Source: Lotus japonicus (lineage: Eukaryota > Streptophyta > Magnoliopsida > Fabales > Fabaceae). From it: DNA of 64,000 nt. The notes beneath the pieces were generated by a model. It had not been told where the DNA came from. It saw only the letters and a program-made list of their open reading frames with translations, and did not search any database. Below, piece by piece: positions 1 to 10,425 of this stretch (position 1 is its first letter; each line of letters begins with the position of its first letter). The DNA lies in NCBI RefSeq assembly GCF_012489685.1, contig NC_080042.1, positions 14,274,150 through 14,338,149 on the forward strand, written 5' to 3'. Position numbers and translations under genes: made by a program.

Positions 1-318
1 TATGAGTTTAGAGGAACTCATTAGCATTCTGAAGTGCCATGAGCTGAAGCGTTCTGAGATGCAAGATCTGAGGAAAAAGTCTATAGCCTTGAAATCCAAA
101 TCTGAAAAGGCTAAGGCTGAGAAGTCACAGGCTCTCCAAGCTGAAGCAGAAGAATCTGAAGAAGCATCAGAAGATTCTGATGAAGATGAGCTGACTCTGA
201 TCTCCAAGAGACTCAACCGCATCTGGAAGCACAGGCAGAGCAAGTACAAAGGCTCTGGAAAGGCAAAAGGAAAGTCTAAATCCTCAGGCCAGAAGAAGTC
301 ATCAATTAAGGAAGTCAC
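1..318 (+). pseudogene. Copia gag fragment (E1 type), 3' truncated by E2-type LTR
   Basis: The reading frame opens at position 2 within a longer gag gene. It encodes the linker after the UBN2/retrotransposon gag domain: a charged region rich in E, K and S, then a basic stretch ending K-E-V-T. At 319 the inserted LTR begins, and the last 12 or so residues of the open frame (to the stop at 356-358) are LTR-derived. In the intact gene the next residues would be the CCHC knuckle found at 50959. The frame is identical to the corresponding parts of the copies at 24591 and 30669. Confidence 0.9.
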
Positions 319-1559
319 TGAAGGTGTGAAAAACACTAGAAAGGGGGGGTTTGAATAGAGTTTTTGACTCTCGAGTATACTTTTTGGCTTTTTCAAAACT
401 CAAAGATAAAAACTAAGTGCTGAATGATAGGAAATAAAGCACACGAGTATTTTATCCTGGTTCACTTGAGATAAAAGCTCAAGCTAATCCAGTCCACCTG
501 TGAAGGTGATTTCTTCCTTCTTCTGATGAAGGCAATCCACTAAAATCAATGAGTGTTACAACTGCACTTTGCAATCTGCTAAGTGACTAACAGTACACTG
601 ATTTTCTCACTAGTATCCTCTTAAGAAGCTGATCTACCGATCCTCTTAAGACTAGCTAAATACTGAATCAGCCTTGATTCAGTCCTCTCAAGATCCGACC
701 AACCTTGGTCTCTTGATGAACTTTACAATATGATGTAAAAGGTTTCGGGTTTACAATGAGTGCTTCTAACAAGCGAATACTAAACTCAGAAGTTTAAGAA
801 CAGTGAAGAAATAATGCTAAGAGAGTGGTTCGTATATGTTGAATATTTTCAGCAGAGTTTCTTCGCTTCTTTCTTCTTTCTTCAGCCTTTATATACTCCA
901 AAACTTGTGATGTAGCCGTTGCTAGGGTTTTATCCGTTGGAGTGGCAATTCTGTAATATCAGACTGCTAGGCTGTACAAGGTAGGTGGCGGACAGACTGA
1001 GACTTGTACGACGTTGTACTGTGATAGCGACCTGTCCTTTCACCAGTTGACTTGTGATGAAGGAGCTTCAGATGAACGTTGATGAAGCTTCTGATCATCG
1101 TCAGATTGAAGCTTAGAGTCTTCTGACCATGCAACTTCTGCTTCTGAACAAGTTCCTCAGAACTTCTGATGGTCAGAGCTAGAATAGCCTGGGTCTTCAG
1201 AACCAACTTCTTGCAAGTCTTCAGAACTTGAGTCTTCTGCTTCTGGACCGTTCCACTGGAACATCTGTTCTTCAGAACTTCTGACTTGAGTTCTTCAGAA
1301 CTTCTTGAGAGCTTCCATCTTCAGAGCTTCTGAAGTATTTGCCACTGTTCAGAACGAACATGATAGATTAAATAGCTCTCTTTTTAGTAACCCTTGGTTC
1401 TTCTTCTTCTGAACGAGTAGGCTTGGGTCAGATTCAGAACCTGTTTGTCACAACTTAAAAAGACAAACGTTAGGGTACCACAATTGTTCATCATCACAAA
1501 CCTTAATTGTAATCATCAAAACATAGAGATGCAACCACTGATCAAACCTTGATCTTACA
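319..1559 (-). repeat. 3' LTR of E2-type copia element, copy in unit Z'
   Basis: It reads TGAAGGTGTG...GATCTTACA on the plus strand, so the element points left. It is 1241 bp, equal to the copies at 24908-26148 and 30986-32226 and to the reconstructed 5' LTR of E2. It is preceded by GTCAC (314-318), the E2 target duplication, and followed by a polypurine tract in minus orientation, which makes it a 3' LTR. U3 is rich in repeated TTCAGAAC/GTTCTGA motifs. Confidence 0.92.
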
Positions 1560-1960
1560 ATCTCCCCCTTTTTGATGATGACAAAACAAGTATTTTGATG
1601 AACAATTTTTTCACAATAAACTGAATACACAAGAGAGAAAGGATCAGAGATTAAACTTATCCTTGTGTAACATTTTGCAATGCTCTTTCTGAATCTGGGT
1701 TAAAACCTGATTCTGAGCAAGGGTCTCCCCCTGACTCCCCCTGAATCTATGACTTGATGAATTTGTGAAGAATCTAGATTCGGAGTCTGGTTATGTGAGC
1801 AGAATATACGCTTGAAAAGATGTATACTCATCAGAAGTGATGGTTTCAGAGCTTAGCGAATCTCACATAATAACATAGAGTCTTGTCCAGATATAATTGG
1901 AATAAAGAGTTAGAAGCAAGATTAGTTCAAAATGTATTCCTTATCTGAGACGCTTGACAA
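1560..1960 (-). other. E2 3' UTR fragment with polypurine tract (unit Z')
   Basis: Non-coding. The minus-strand polypurine tract AAAAAGGGGGAGA lies at 1561-1573, directly next to the LTR. The rest is AT-rich 3' UTR identical to 32227-32627. It ends abruptly at the tandem junction. Confidence 0.85.
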
Positions 1961-1977
1961 TCTCACATAATAACATA
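1961..1977. other. 17-bp templated filler at tandem-duplication junction
   Basis: TCTCACATAATAACATA at the junction is a copy of 1861-1877, about 100 bp upstream. It separates E2 3' UTR (ending CGCTTGACAA) from the plus-strand LTR fragment (starting near ATTGATAAACAG). The uninterrupted E2 at 32628 continues differently. The same filler is at 26550-26566. Confidence 0.75.
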
Positions 1978-2352
1978 AGTATTGATAAACAGTTTGTTTA
2001 GTTCCTTTAGGAGATCAAGGCTGATCGGATCCTAGAGAAGACTAAGAGAGTGAATCTTAGTGTGAGCTAAGTCAGTGTAATTGTTAGTCACTTGTAGGTT
2101 TCAAGTGCAGTTGTAACTCTTACCTGATTAGTGGATTGCCTTCATTCTAAGAAGGAAGAAATCACCTTAACGGGTGGACTGGAGTAGCTTGAGTGATTTA
2201 TCAAGTGAACCAGGATAAAATCCTTGTGTGCTTTTCTATCTCTTATCTTTAGCACTTAAGTTCTCGAAAGATTTGTCAAAATCTTTAAGGTGGAAGTTTT
2301 ATACTGAAAACGTTATTCAAACCCCCCCTTTCTACCGTTTTTCATACCTTCA
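1978..2352 (+). repeat. 5'-truncated plus-strand copia LTR fragment (R-U5 part)
   Basis: About 375 bp matching the 3' third of the E1/E3-type LTR: the structured leader, a C-run at 2322-2328 and the terminal CATACCTTCA. It lacks U3 and TATA. It ends exactly where antisense accessory-ORF sequence (TGGAGCTGGG) starts, so it is the right end of an element inserted into E0 whose body was lost. The left break coincides with the tandem junction. Copy at 26567-26941. Confidence 0.85.
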
Positions 2353-3457
2353 TGGAGCTGGGGGCAATCTTCTGAAGAATTCATCAACATCAATCTCAAA
2401 CCCTTGTGCTCTTAGATCTTCAACGTAGCACCTGATAGCCTCTAGTTTGTCTGCATGTGTCCACAGAGGGAAATCATGCAGAGGCACCCTTCTTTGTCTA
2501 ATTTCAGCAGACGTATCTTCATGGGGCAATTTTCTTCTTGACCAAACCCATCTTCTTCAAAGAGTTGGCAGTGAAGACATCACTAACGATGGTGGTCAGA
2601 TCCTCTGTGCATCCAGCCTTGATCAGATCTTGCACAAGGTTTCTCTCAATGAAGAGATCTGATAGCAATCTCCCAAAGGGAATATACTTGATGGCAGACT
2701 TGATGGAGGAAGTAGTTCTTGACTTTTTGATGCATTCCTTCAAGTAAGAGAACAAGAAGAAGGGGAGGCAGATCTTCTTCTTATCTTGAATGAAGAACAA
2801 CATCGCCTTCTGGCAGAAGTTAATGTAGTCTGGGGAACTGCCCTTTGGCCTCTGATTGATGCAGTGTAGCAGAATCTTGTGCCAGATTCTGAGCTTGGGA
2901 TGAAGATCCACCACTTTGTAGTCAGTCTTGCCCGGTTTGTAAGTGGTGTACAGAGCCTTGTTGGTTTCATCTTTCGTTTTGGGTTTCAGCTTCGATTCAG
3001 TTAGTTGAAATCGATACCCACGTGCAGTATCTGCACCCAGCAGATTCACAATTGACTTCTCAGTTATGATGATTCTCTTTCCAGCAATGTAGGAGACCAC
3101 CTGAGTGTCATCGCAGTCGGCATGCTTCCAGAATTCCTTGACCAATTTGTCATAAATTGGTCCTTTGAGCCTGTTGAAGTATTCTTCCCATCCCTGAACT
3201 TGAACTTCGGGACGAAGATCATACCCATTTGCAGCAAGGTTGTCGAGGTCGAATCTCCATTCTGCAAGTACTTGAAGTTCTTCAGGAGCATACACGCAGT
3301 GAACGGCACAGCCCCGTTCTGCGATTGGGATCATCTGTTCTTGAGCTTGACCTTGATTTCTCTGAACATCAGGCCCTGCCTGTCCTGTAGCTTGACCAAC
3401 TACCATGTGAGGGAACCTTGTTGCATCCGTAGCTTCAGTTCTGGTTTTTCTCACCAT
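2353..3457 (-). pseudogene. E0 accessory ('env-like') ORF, N-terminal part, frameshifted and truncated
   Basis: The probable start is the ATG at 3457 (M-V-R-K-T-R), matching the starts of the E1 and E3 homologues; the open frame extends further upstream but that part is leader. It encodes the conserved 'putative plant transposon protein' domain with F-N-R-L-x-G-P, E-F-W-K-H-A-D and P-F-G-R-L-L-S-D motifs. The frame stops at 2519 after K-K-K-I-A-P because of a small indel; the homologous sequence continues out of frame to 2353, where a plus-strand LTR cuts it. The protein would be non-functional. Role of the family is unknown. Confidence 0.85.
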
Positions 3458-3591
3458 TTTTGGAGCGGTTGAAGGTTTTGGGTAGAAGATGAAGATGAAA
3501 GATGAATAGAGAGCGAGAGAGAGATCGTGGGTAAGAGGTTTAGAAAAACTGAAGAGAGAGAGAGTAAAACCGAAAGTGTAGGAGATCGTGT

Positions 3592-3655
3592 GTGTATAGT
3601 GGGTTTTGACAAATAACCGTTGTTGATTCAAAAAGCAATTTAAAATCAACGGTTA
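3592..3655 (-). promoter_or_regulatory. Promoter-like block upstream of E0 accessory ORF
   Basis: On the minus strand a MYB-type AACCGTTG inverted repeat (arms at 3614-3622 and 3647-3655) is followed by CCCACTATACACACAC and a CT-rich leader, about 140 bp upstream of the ATG. The same arrangement and spacing occur in the E2 and E1 copies. Function is inferred from conservation only. Confidence 0.5.
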
Positions 3656-3899
3656 AAAATTAAAGACATGATAGTAACAGTAAATACACATATCACACGC
3701 AGGAGAGAAGCACATCTACACTCATTATGACAGACTATCACGCGGGCACAAGGAACTATGCATCTGAGATACTGACACACGTTTTACTGTCTCAGCTTCA
3801 GAGTCAGCACCAATGGGTACATACACTCTGATAGAGTTACCTTCTGGACTAGACATCTTCTGATCAAGAAGTATCATAGTCAGAGGTTCTGATCCATCT

Positions 3900-4208
3900 T
3901 CACTCTGGACAAAAGTCCATATTCAGATTTTTCAGAATAAAATTAAATCTATCCTCTCCTAAGGGCTTTGTAAAGATATCTGCCCATTGATGGTCAGTAT
4001 CAACAAACTTCAGAAGAAGTACGCCCTTCTGTACATAATCTCTAATAAAGTGATATTTTACCTCAATGTGCTTTGCCCTGGAATGTAAGATAGGATTCTT
4101 ACTCAAAGATATTGCAACAGTGTTATCACAGTACATTGGGATATTGCTCTCAAGGATCTGATAGTCCTCCAGCTGATGTTTCATCCAGAGCATCTGAGTG
4201 CGGCATAT
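3900..4208 (-). pseudogene. E0 pol C-terminus (RNase H end), 5' truncated by E1 LTR
   Basis: The last 102 codons of a copia pol. It shows W-M-K-H-Q-L-E-D-Y, Y-C-D-N-T, the K-H-I-E-V-K-Y-H motif and the terminal A-D-I-F-T-K-P-L segment typical of copia RNase H. It is cut at 4208 by the LTR at 4209 (E1 insertion; flanking bases CATAT). The gap to the accessory ORF (3458-3899) is non-coding. Copy at 28489-28797. Confidence 0.9.
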
Positions 4209-5425
4209 TGTAAGATCAAGTTTTGATCTAGTAGTACAACTCTACGTTTTGATGATTACAAGTTAACCTTTTGATATGAACAATTGTGGTACTCTAACGT
4301 GTTTTTCTGAGTGTGCTATTTACAGGCTCTGACCTCTATTCAATCTCACACAAATCAAAAGCACTGTGCTTAAGGAGTGTCCCAAGCATCGCTTTCGCAT
4401 TCACCATGTTCAGTATGAACAGTGGAAAAGCTTCAGAAGTTCTGAAGTTATACAAACTCTGATGTGGACTCAGTCACTAGAAGTTCTGAAGATCCAGAAA
4501 GTCTGATAACCTAGAAACACTGAAGGTTCAGATGTTCTGATGGTGTAGAAGACTCTGAAGATCCAGAAGCTGAATAGTGGAAACTCTGATGTCCAGAAGC
4601 AAGAAACTCTGAAGACCATGTACTTCCCTCTGAGTTCAGAATCAGAAGATACAACGGTCAGAGGATTTGTGCTTTCCCTCTAACTCTGATCAACCGGCTT
4701 CACAAGTTCCAACATGAAGCATTCCCCTGATCAGAAGTCTCCTAGGTTTAAAGGTCAAGTCACTATCCTAGTACAAAAGCAACTGTACCTTCCTGACGAC
4801 CCACCTAACATCCTCAGCCACAGCAGAAGCTGGAATTTCCAGAACTGCCCTCCAACGGTAGCATTTCCATGCAGCGTTCAAACCCTAATCCTTGGAGTAT
4901 AAATAGAGGCTGAATATTGAAAGATGCGGTTGGAAGAATTTACACAAGCACAAGCTATATTCAAAAATCTTCAAGCATTCTTTCATCTGAATTTCATTGT
5001 GTTTACTATAAGCTTTTTAGAAGCACTTTCTTTGTAAACAAGAACTTCATATACAGTTGTATAGTTTTCCTTTAGGAGATCAAGGTTGATCGGATCCTAG
5101 AGAAGACTAAGAGAGTGAATCTTAGTGTGAGCTAAGTCAGTGTATTGTTAGTCACTTGTAGGTTTCAAGTGCAGTTGTAACACATACCTGATTAGTGGAT
5201 TGCCTTCATTCTAAGAAGGAAGAAATCACCTTAACGGGTGGACTGGAGTAGCTTGAGTGATTTATCAAGTGAACCAGGATAAAATCCTTGTGTGCTTTTC
5301 TATCTCTCATCTTTAGCACTTTGTTCTCGAAAAGATTTGTTAAAATCTTTAAGGTGGAAGCTTTATCTTGAAAACGTTATTCAAAACCCCCCCCCCCCCC
5401 CTTTCTACCGTTTTTCATACCTTTA
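4209..5425 (+). repeat. E1 5' LTR, copy in unit A'
   Basis: Starts TGTAAGATCAAG and ends CATACCTTTA (terminal CA mutated to TA), followed after AT by the primer site TGGTATCAGAGC at 5428-5439. It is 1217 bp, 6 bp longer than its copy because of a 15-C run at 5387-5401. TATAAATA is at 4898-4905. U3 carries many CAGAAGTTCTGA-like motifs. Confidence 0.92.
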
Positions 5426-5497
5426 ATTGGTATCAGAGCGCAAGTTCTAATTACCACACCTAACAGTGTTCAGTGATCCGGGCCGGTGTGAAAAACA

Positions 5498-6022
5498 ATG
5501 GCTGCCACCACCAGTGAAACTCAAAGAGATGGTTACAATGCAAAGCCTCCTATGTTCGACGGTCAAAGGTTCGAATATTGGAAAGATAGACTGGAAAGTT
5601 TCTTTCTGGGTTTCGATGCAGATCTCTGGGATATTATTGTGGATGGCTACGAGCGTATAGTTGATGCAGATGGCAAGAAGATCCCAAGGTCAGAGATGAC
5701 TGCAGATCAAAAGAAGCTGTACTCACAACATCACAAAGCAAGAGAAATTCTTCTAAGTGCTATTTCTTATGAAGAGTACCAGAAGATTACAGATCGTGAG
5801 TTTGCAAAAGGCATTTTTGAATCTCTAAAGATGTCTCATGAAGGAAACAAGAAAGTCAAAGAATCAAAGGCATTGTCCTTGATCCAAAAGTATGAATCCT
5901 TCATCATGGAGCCAAATGAGTCCATTGAAGAAATGTTCTCCAGATTTCAATTGCTTGTAGCTGGCATACGACCTCTCAACAAGAGCTACACAACAAAAGA
6001 TCATGTCATAAGGGTTATCAGG
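5498..6022 (+). pseudogene. E1-type gag, 5' part in unit A', interrupted by Gy1
   Basis: Starts at ATG 5498, 59 bp after the primer site, as in the copy at 30081. It encodes residues 1-175 of a UBN2-type copia Gag (F-E-Y-W-K-D-R, D-L-W-D-I-I, K-A-R-E-I-L-L-S-A-I and M-F-S-R-F motifs). The gene is broken at 6022/6023 by the gypsy LTR; TCAGG at 6018-6022 is repeated at 24523-24527, and gag resumes there. Confidence 0.92.
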
Positions 6023-6710
6023 TGTAAGACCTGGATTTTCAGAACAAGTTAAGTTTCCGACTCACACGTAGAATCAGTGTAAGCGTGACAGGAGTTTGAC
6101 ATTTGAGAAAGATTAATGAAGAAGAAATTTCAGGAATTTCTTGAGGAATGTTGCGTAGTTGTTTTCGGAGTTAGTGCGAGTCGTCTGCACATCTGCCTTA
6201 TGGCGAGCGTGTCCAGAATAGGCTATTTCGCTCTTAAAGCAACGTTTTGAGTGAGATTTCGAACTCTCGGAAAATTTAAAGATTCTCTTTATTTTTCCTC
6301 CGACCAGCGTTTCATTTCGGAACTCTGGACTGTACGCACGATAGTATTCACTTTTCGGAAGTTCGCCGACGCTAATTTCTTTGCTTCGAAACCCTAGATT
6401 CGAGCGATTGATGAAGACTTTTTCTATTCGGGACTTCTAACGAAGATTCCGTCCGCGTTGCCAGACTTGTTTCGACATTTCCAATCTTTCTTCTGTTGGA
6501 AGTTTTGTCGTCTGAGCATCACAGTAAAAAGTAGTTTTTCAGGGCAGATTAACCGACACCGCTTTTGAGTTTTTCGATATCGTTTTTCCCATATCATAGA
6601 TATTTGTTTTAAGTTCTGGATTTCTGACGCCAGAATCTCTCTTAGAATTCCTTGGTGAACGTGCTGCAAAAATCGGAATCGCGAAATTTTCATTTTCCCG
6701 CGATTTCGCC

Positions 6711-6726
6711 CGCCTATAAATAGGCG
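6711..6726 (+). promoter_or_regulatory. Gy1 LTR TATA box embedded in a perfect palindrome
   Basis: CGCCTATAAATAGGCG: 7-bp arms around AA, with the TATA box as the core. Copies are at 13494-13509 and 21605-21620. It lies about 690 bp into the LTR and would set transcription start shortly downstream, giving a transcribed leader of about 2.9 kb before the primer site. Confidence 0.7.
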
Positions 6727-8651
6727 AAAAAGCAAAATATCTTCCATTTTTCCTCCATTTGTGGCTGATTTCGTGGAGAGCAAGGGGGGAGGGGATTTCC
6801 GCGAAAACTTGACCAATCTTCGTGCAGTTCGTCCCTACTTCTAGGTATCGAGGTAACTAACACGATTCCTACCTCTGATTACTGTTTCTGCTGAGTTTCT
6901 GTAGTCGTTTCTGTGCTCTAAGTTTTGAGTTTTTCTAAAATTGTCCGTTTTCTTCGATTTCTTGCTTGGGTTATGTTCTCTAGGTTTCCATGAGCCTAAA
7001 ACCTCTGTCAGTAAACGCTGATTGTGATCCAGTTGTCCAGGATCTGAAAAACTGTTTCAAAACCCTTTTTGCTCACATTTCGAAACTTTATTGTCAAAAA
7101 GACTTAATCTGACTTCGTGCCTTTAGGATTTGTTGTCACGGATGTCATGAGGATCATTGCTGTCAAATTTGTTTTCAGAACTGATAACTTTGAAGTTTTG
7201 AGCCTTTATTTTGGACCAAAATGCCCCTGCGTAGTCGTATTTCGGCCCGATTGTCCGAAAATTGTTCTGACAGTTTCTTTGCCTTAGTTTTACCCTAAAA
7301 CTACCTTGTAAACTGATTTGATCGAAGAAAAAGAGCCGAAGCCCTTTTCTCCTTATGGCCGTGGGTTTTTCCTAAGGGGAGGGGAGTTTTTCGTTTTCGA
7401 AAACTTGTCCTTTCGTACCCGTTTGTCGTATTCTGAAGCTTTGATGCTTTGTCTATCGTTTATGTATTGTATTGCGATCGAACTAATCGATTTTGTGTGG
7501 ATTCTGCTTTGTTTTTCCTCCGAGGTTCAGTTGAAGGAACTTTGGAAGTTTCAAGGCATTCCTGTGAAGGAGATTTGATTTGCGAAGCTGGATCTGCTCG
7601 AGGTTAGGGCAACTTACATATATTAGCTATGATTGCATGATAGGCGTCGATAAATTCGACTTATGCTTTGTCTGATGTTGTTTATGATGTTGAGTTGATG
7701 TTATGATGCTTTTCCATAACTTGTGATGTTGTGCTTCTGTTGGATTGAGCGTTTTGACGCAACTTCGGAGTGGAGGTTCATTGATCTGGTGATCTTTGAT
7801 ATCTCGGGTTGGATGAACAACCCTAGGCAAGTCCAAATGTGGGGTTTGAGACTTAGCCATTTGTTGGGATTCGTTGGAATTCCTAGACTTTCCCCGGGAA
7901 GTGTATTTTGGGTGGTTGATTTTTGGAAACTTAGAATGATAGAGCTTTCGAAAAATAAAGACTTGGGAAACTTAGACTTTGAGAAATAAACTCATAACTT
8001 GGCTAATTCGAATTGAAACAATTTTTATTAACGTTTAAGCATAGGAGAACTGAAGGGGAAAATATTTACGAAAGGCGGGGAAAAGTCGACTTATGTTGTG
8101 GGTTTGGAGAGTTTGGAATTGGGGAAAGCCACTGAGGTGAGCTATGGTGATGATTGAAAGTCACCGAGTACTCTAGTACTCCTGGTAGTGTTGTTCGAGT
8201 CGTGTTGTATTGACCGGCACAGACTCTGGGTTTTGTTGTGGGTTTTGTGGTGGGAGTTGTGTTGTATTGACCGACACTAACTCCAAGTCGTGTTGTATTG
8301 ACCGACACTGACTCTGGTTTTGATAATCATATTGCACACGTGCATATACGCGATGAAGTGCCAAGCAGAGTACTTCGGTATAACAGGAAGTAACGATCAG
8401 CCATGCAGAGTTGAATCGGTCCTGACTATATCTGGCACAACAGGAGGTAACGATCATCCATGTAGAGTTGCATCGTGCCTGTTGATGTTCGGCATAGCAA
8501 GCAGAAATGGTCAAACCATGTAGAGTTTGTACCGTCTTGACTATAGCCAAAGGTGATAAGCGACGCCCGAGCAGAAATGGTTAAGCACGAGGCCAGTGTT
8601 ACGACCGTCTCGAGGTGCCCAGCCTATAAGTGGCAATACCGTTGGTTTGTC

Positions 8652-8777
8652 CCGTCGCCAAGCAGAGTGACGTCGTTGATTTGTTCCGTCGCCAAGCAGA
8701 GTGACGTTGTTGATTTGTTCCGTCGCCAAGCAGAGTGACGTTGTTGTTCTGTCCCGTCGCCAAGCAGAGTGACGTTA
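8652..8777 (+). repeat. 34-bp tandem repeats in Gy1 LTR
   Basis: Four copies of a unit with the core CCGTCGCCAAGCAGAGTGAC start at 8652, 8686, 8720 and 8754, an exact 34-bp period. More diverged relatives with CAGAGT cores lie upstream from about 8350. The same array is in the other LTRs near 16763 and 23546. It lies in the transcribed part of the LTR. Not a CRISPR array: no unique spacers. Confidence 0.85.
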
Positions 8778-9631
8778 TTCGGATTTGTGTCAGCATATTC
8801 TGCACTGGCACACAATGCATCTTATTATGACTGAATTGTGTAAGAGATTTGATAACATGCTATGTATAAACCTTAGGGTAAGCAGTGCATAACTTATATG
8901 TATATATACAACATATATATATATATACCCCTTTTATCGCATGTTGATTGTATATCTATTGTATTCTGTAAGTTGACCCTAGCGCCTTGGCTTTGTTTGT
9001 ATGTTTGTGCTTGGGCGGTCGGCCTGCTGCCAGGCGTCCGCCAGCCGGTTCGTGATGATTCGTTGTGCGGGAAAGACCCGGAGCGGAACGACTATTACTG
9101 AAGCTTTCGACGAGGACCCGGACTTCATGACTGTTCGAGGGAGGGTCGATGATAGTAGTGTGGGTTATGGGTGGTTAGAGCCTTTTGAGTTAGTTGTTAC
9201 TGTAATAGCTCTGATTCGTCATTCATATTTTGGGACAGGGTAGGTTCCCGACGCATGGCTTTTGTGTGGTTCTCTTACTGAGGGATCACAGTGAGTCAGT
9301 CGGACCATAGGGGTCTTTGCTTAGGCCATTTTGAGGCCGACTTCCTCCTAGTGGTTTGTAATTATGATTTTCTCACTCACACATCTGGATCTGTAACTAT
9401 TTGCCTACGGGCACACTACTTTGGAGTCACTGCGAGTGCGCGTGACGGGAGAGTGCAGCTGAGGTGGTACATGTGTATATATTTGTATATTGGTTAGTTA
9501 GTGTTGGGGTTATGTCTTTATTTCTCTATTGCTTGATTTAAAAGGAATCAAACGAAAAAAATTACCTGTTTTCCGCGTAAAGTTTACTTTTGGTTACTAA
9601 AGTGACACCTGGAAATCGGGGTGTTACATTG

Positions 9632-9643
9632 TGGTATCAGAGC
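9632..9643 (+). other. Gy1 primer binding site
   Basis: TGGTATCAGAGC, complementary to the 3' end of plant initiator tRNA-Met, three bases after LTR 1. A second copy is at 17742-17753. Confidence 0.9.
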
Positions 9644-9825
9644 TTAGTCGAGTCTTTTGGGAGTCTTTGGGGAATAGGTCTTCTGTGCTAGGTTGTGTGA
9701 CTCTGCAAAGAGTGAAAATTGATTGTCTGCAGAGCGATTTTCGTTCTAATTGCTTGCGTTACTACTCGATCGGATTGAGTGGTTTGTCTAGTGCTACCGT
9801 ATGGTTAGTACTAATCGGACGTTCG

Positions 9826-10425
9826 ATGAGATATAGGATGGTGGACCTTAACCGGATGGCGGGGGCAATAGCTACACTGATCGAGGCAATGATGAACCAG
9901 GCTGCGGAAGACGCTTATATGCGCGCTGAAGAGGCTGCACGTGAGCATCACCAACGATTGATGGCGACGGCGATGTATCAACAAAGAGGAATGAACCGAA
10001 CAGGAGCTGGGGGACCAATGAGGTCAGGTTCCCAAGGCTACAACGGAAGGAAGAGCTACCATAAGTGGGGACCATATCAGCGTTTCAAGGGAAGAGATCT
10101 TATCTCAAGAGTCTACAAACCAACGACTGCTGATACTGGAGGGGAGCCAGTTGGTGACAAAGGTGTGACATGTACTCGTTGTGGAAAGTTTGGGCATTTT
10201 GCTAACAAGTGCTCAGTGACTGGATGGAGATGCTTCAAGTGTAACCGAGAGGGGCATCTAGCTGTGAACTGCAAGACCAAAGAAAGTCTATGCTTCAATT
10301 GCAACCAACCGGGACATTTCTCCCAAGATTGCAAGGCACTCAGGGGCGAATCATCAGGGAATGTTGGGAAAGGAAAACAACTTGCTCCAGAGGAAAGGAT
10401 TCATGCCAAGGAGGGCAAGAGCTGA
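9826..10425 (+). CDS. Gy1 gag-like protein with three CCHC zinc knuckles (copy 1)
   Basis: I choose ATG 9826 (or 9838); the open frame extends up to the primer site only through a GTG. About 199 residues. After a short alanine-rich helical N-terminus come a Gly/Arg-rich basic linker and three CX2CX4HX4C knuckles (C-T-R-C..., C-F-K-C..., C-F-N-C...). It is far shorter than a normal gypsy Gag: the main capsid domain is mostly missing, so it may bind RNA but probably cannot form a capsid alone. Identical copy at 17936-18535. No protease or RT follows. Confidence 0.75.
   Translation: MRYRMVDLNRMAGAIATLIEAMMNQAAEDAYMRAEEAAREHHQRLMATAMYQQRGMNRTGAGGPMRSGSQGYNGRKSYHKWGPYQRFKGRDLISRVYKPTTADTGGEPVGDKGVTCTRCGKFGHFANKCSVTGWRCFKCNREGHLAVNCKTKESLCFNCNQPGHFSQDCKALRGESSGNVGKGKQLAPEERIHAKEGKS

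Larger units (their letters stand above)
1..1960. repeat. Tandem unit Z' (partial, right end of a 6.08 kb chimeric unit)
   Basis: This stretch matches 24590-26549 and 30668-32627 almost base for base. It holds the end of E1 gag, the E2-type 3' LTR and about 400 bp of E2 3' UTR. The unit starts left of the window. It ends at position 1960, where the sequence jumps to a filler and the next unit, whereas the third copy continues at 32628 into unique E2 sequence. Confidence 0.9.
6023..9628 (+). repeat. Gy1 LTR 1
   Basis: 3606 bp, very long for a gypsy element with a 3.2 kb interior. It contains TATAAATA at 6715-6722, degenerate tandem repeats between about 8190 and 8780 and an AT microsatellite at 8898-8930. 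Several open frames of 60-130 codons in it have no recognisable domain and recur only because the LTR is repeated. It differs from LTR 3 by only a few substitutions by eye. Confidence 0.93.

Noticed and set aside
3122..3472. Plus-strand 116-codon frame opposite the E0 accessory ORF
   Set aside because: Shadow of the conserved minus-strand protein; appears similarly opposite the E1 and E3 copies because the sense sequence is conserved.
6424..6816. 130-codon minus-strand frame in Gy1 LTRs (also 13207-13599 and 21318-21710)
   Set aside because: Spans the TATA box and promoter on the opposite strand, with no recognisable domain. The matching length with the E1/E3 antisense protein is coincidence.
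7318..7989. Open frames of 86-88 codons in Gy1 LTRs, repeated three times
   Set aside because: They recur only because the LTR is repeated, have no domain, lie in a long non-coding leader and change length with single-base indels in the gap-flanking copy.
8652..8777. CRISPR-like regular repeats
   Set aside because: Units are contiguous tandem repeats without unique spacers, in a eukaryotic LTR.
9632..9643. tRNA genes at TGGTATCAGAGC sites
   Set aside because: Only 12 bases match initiator tRNA-Met and each lies at an LTR edge, so they are primer binding sites.
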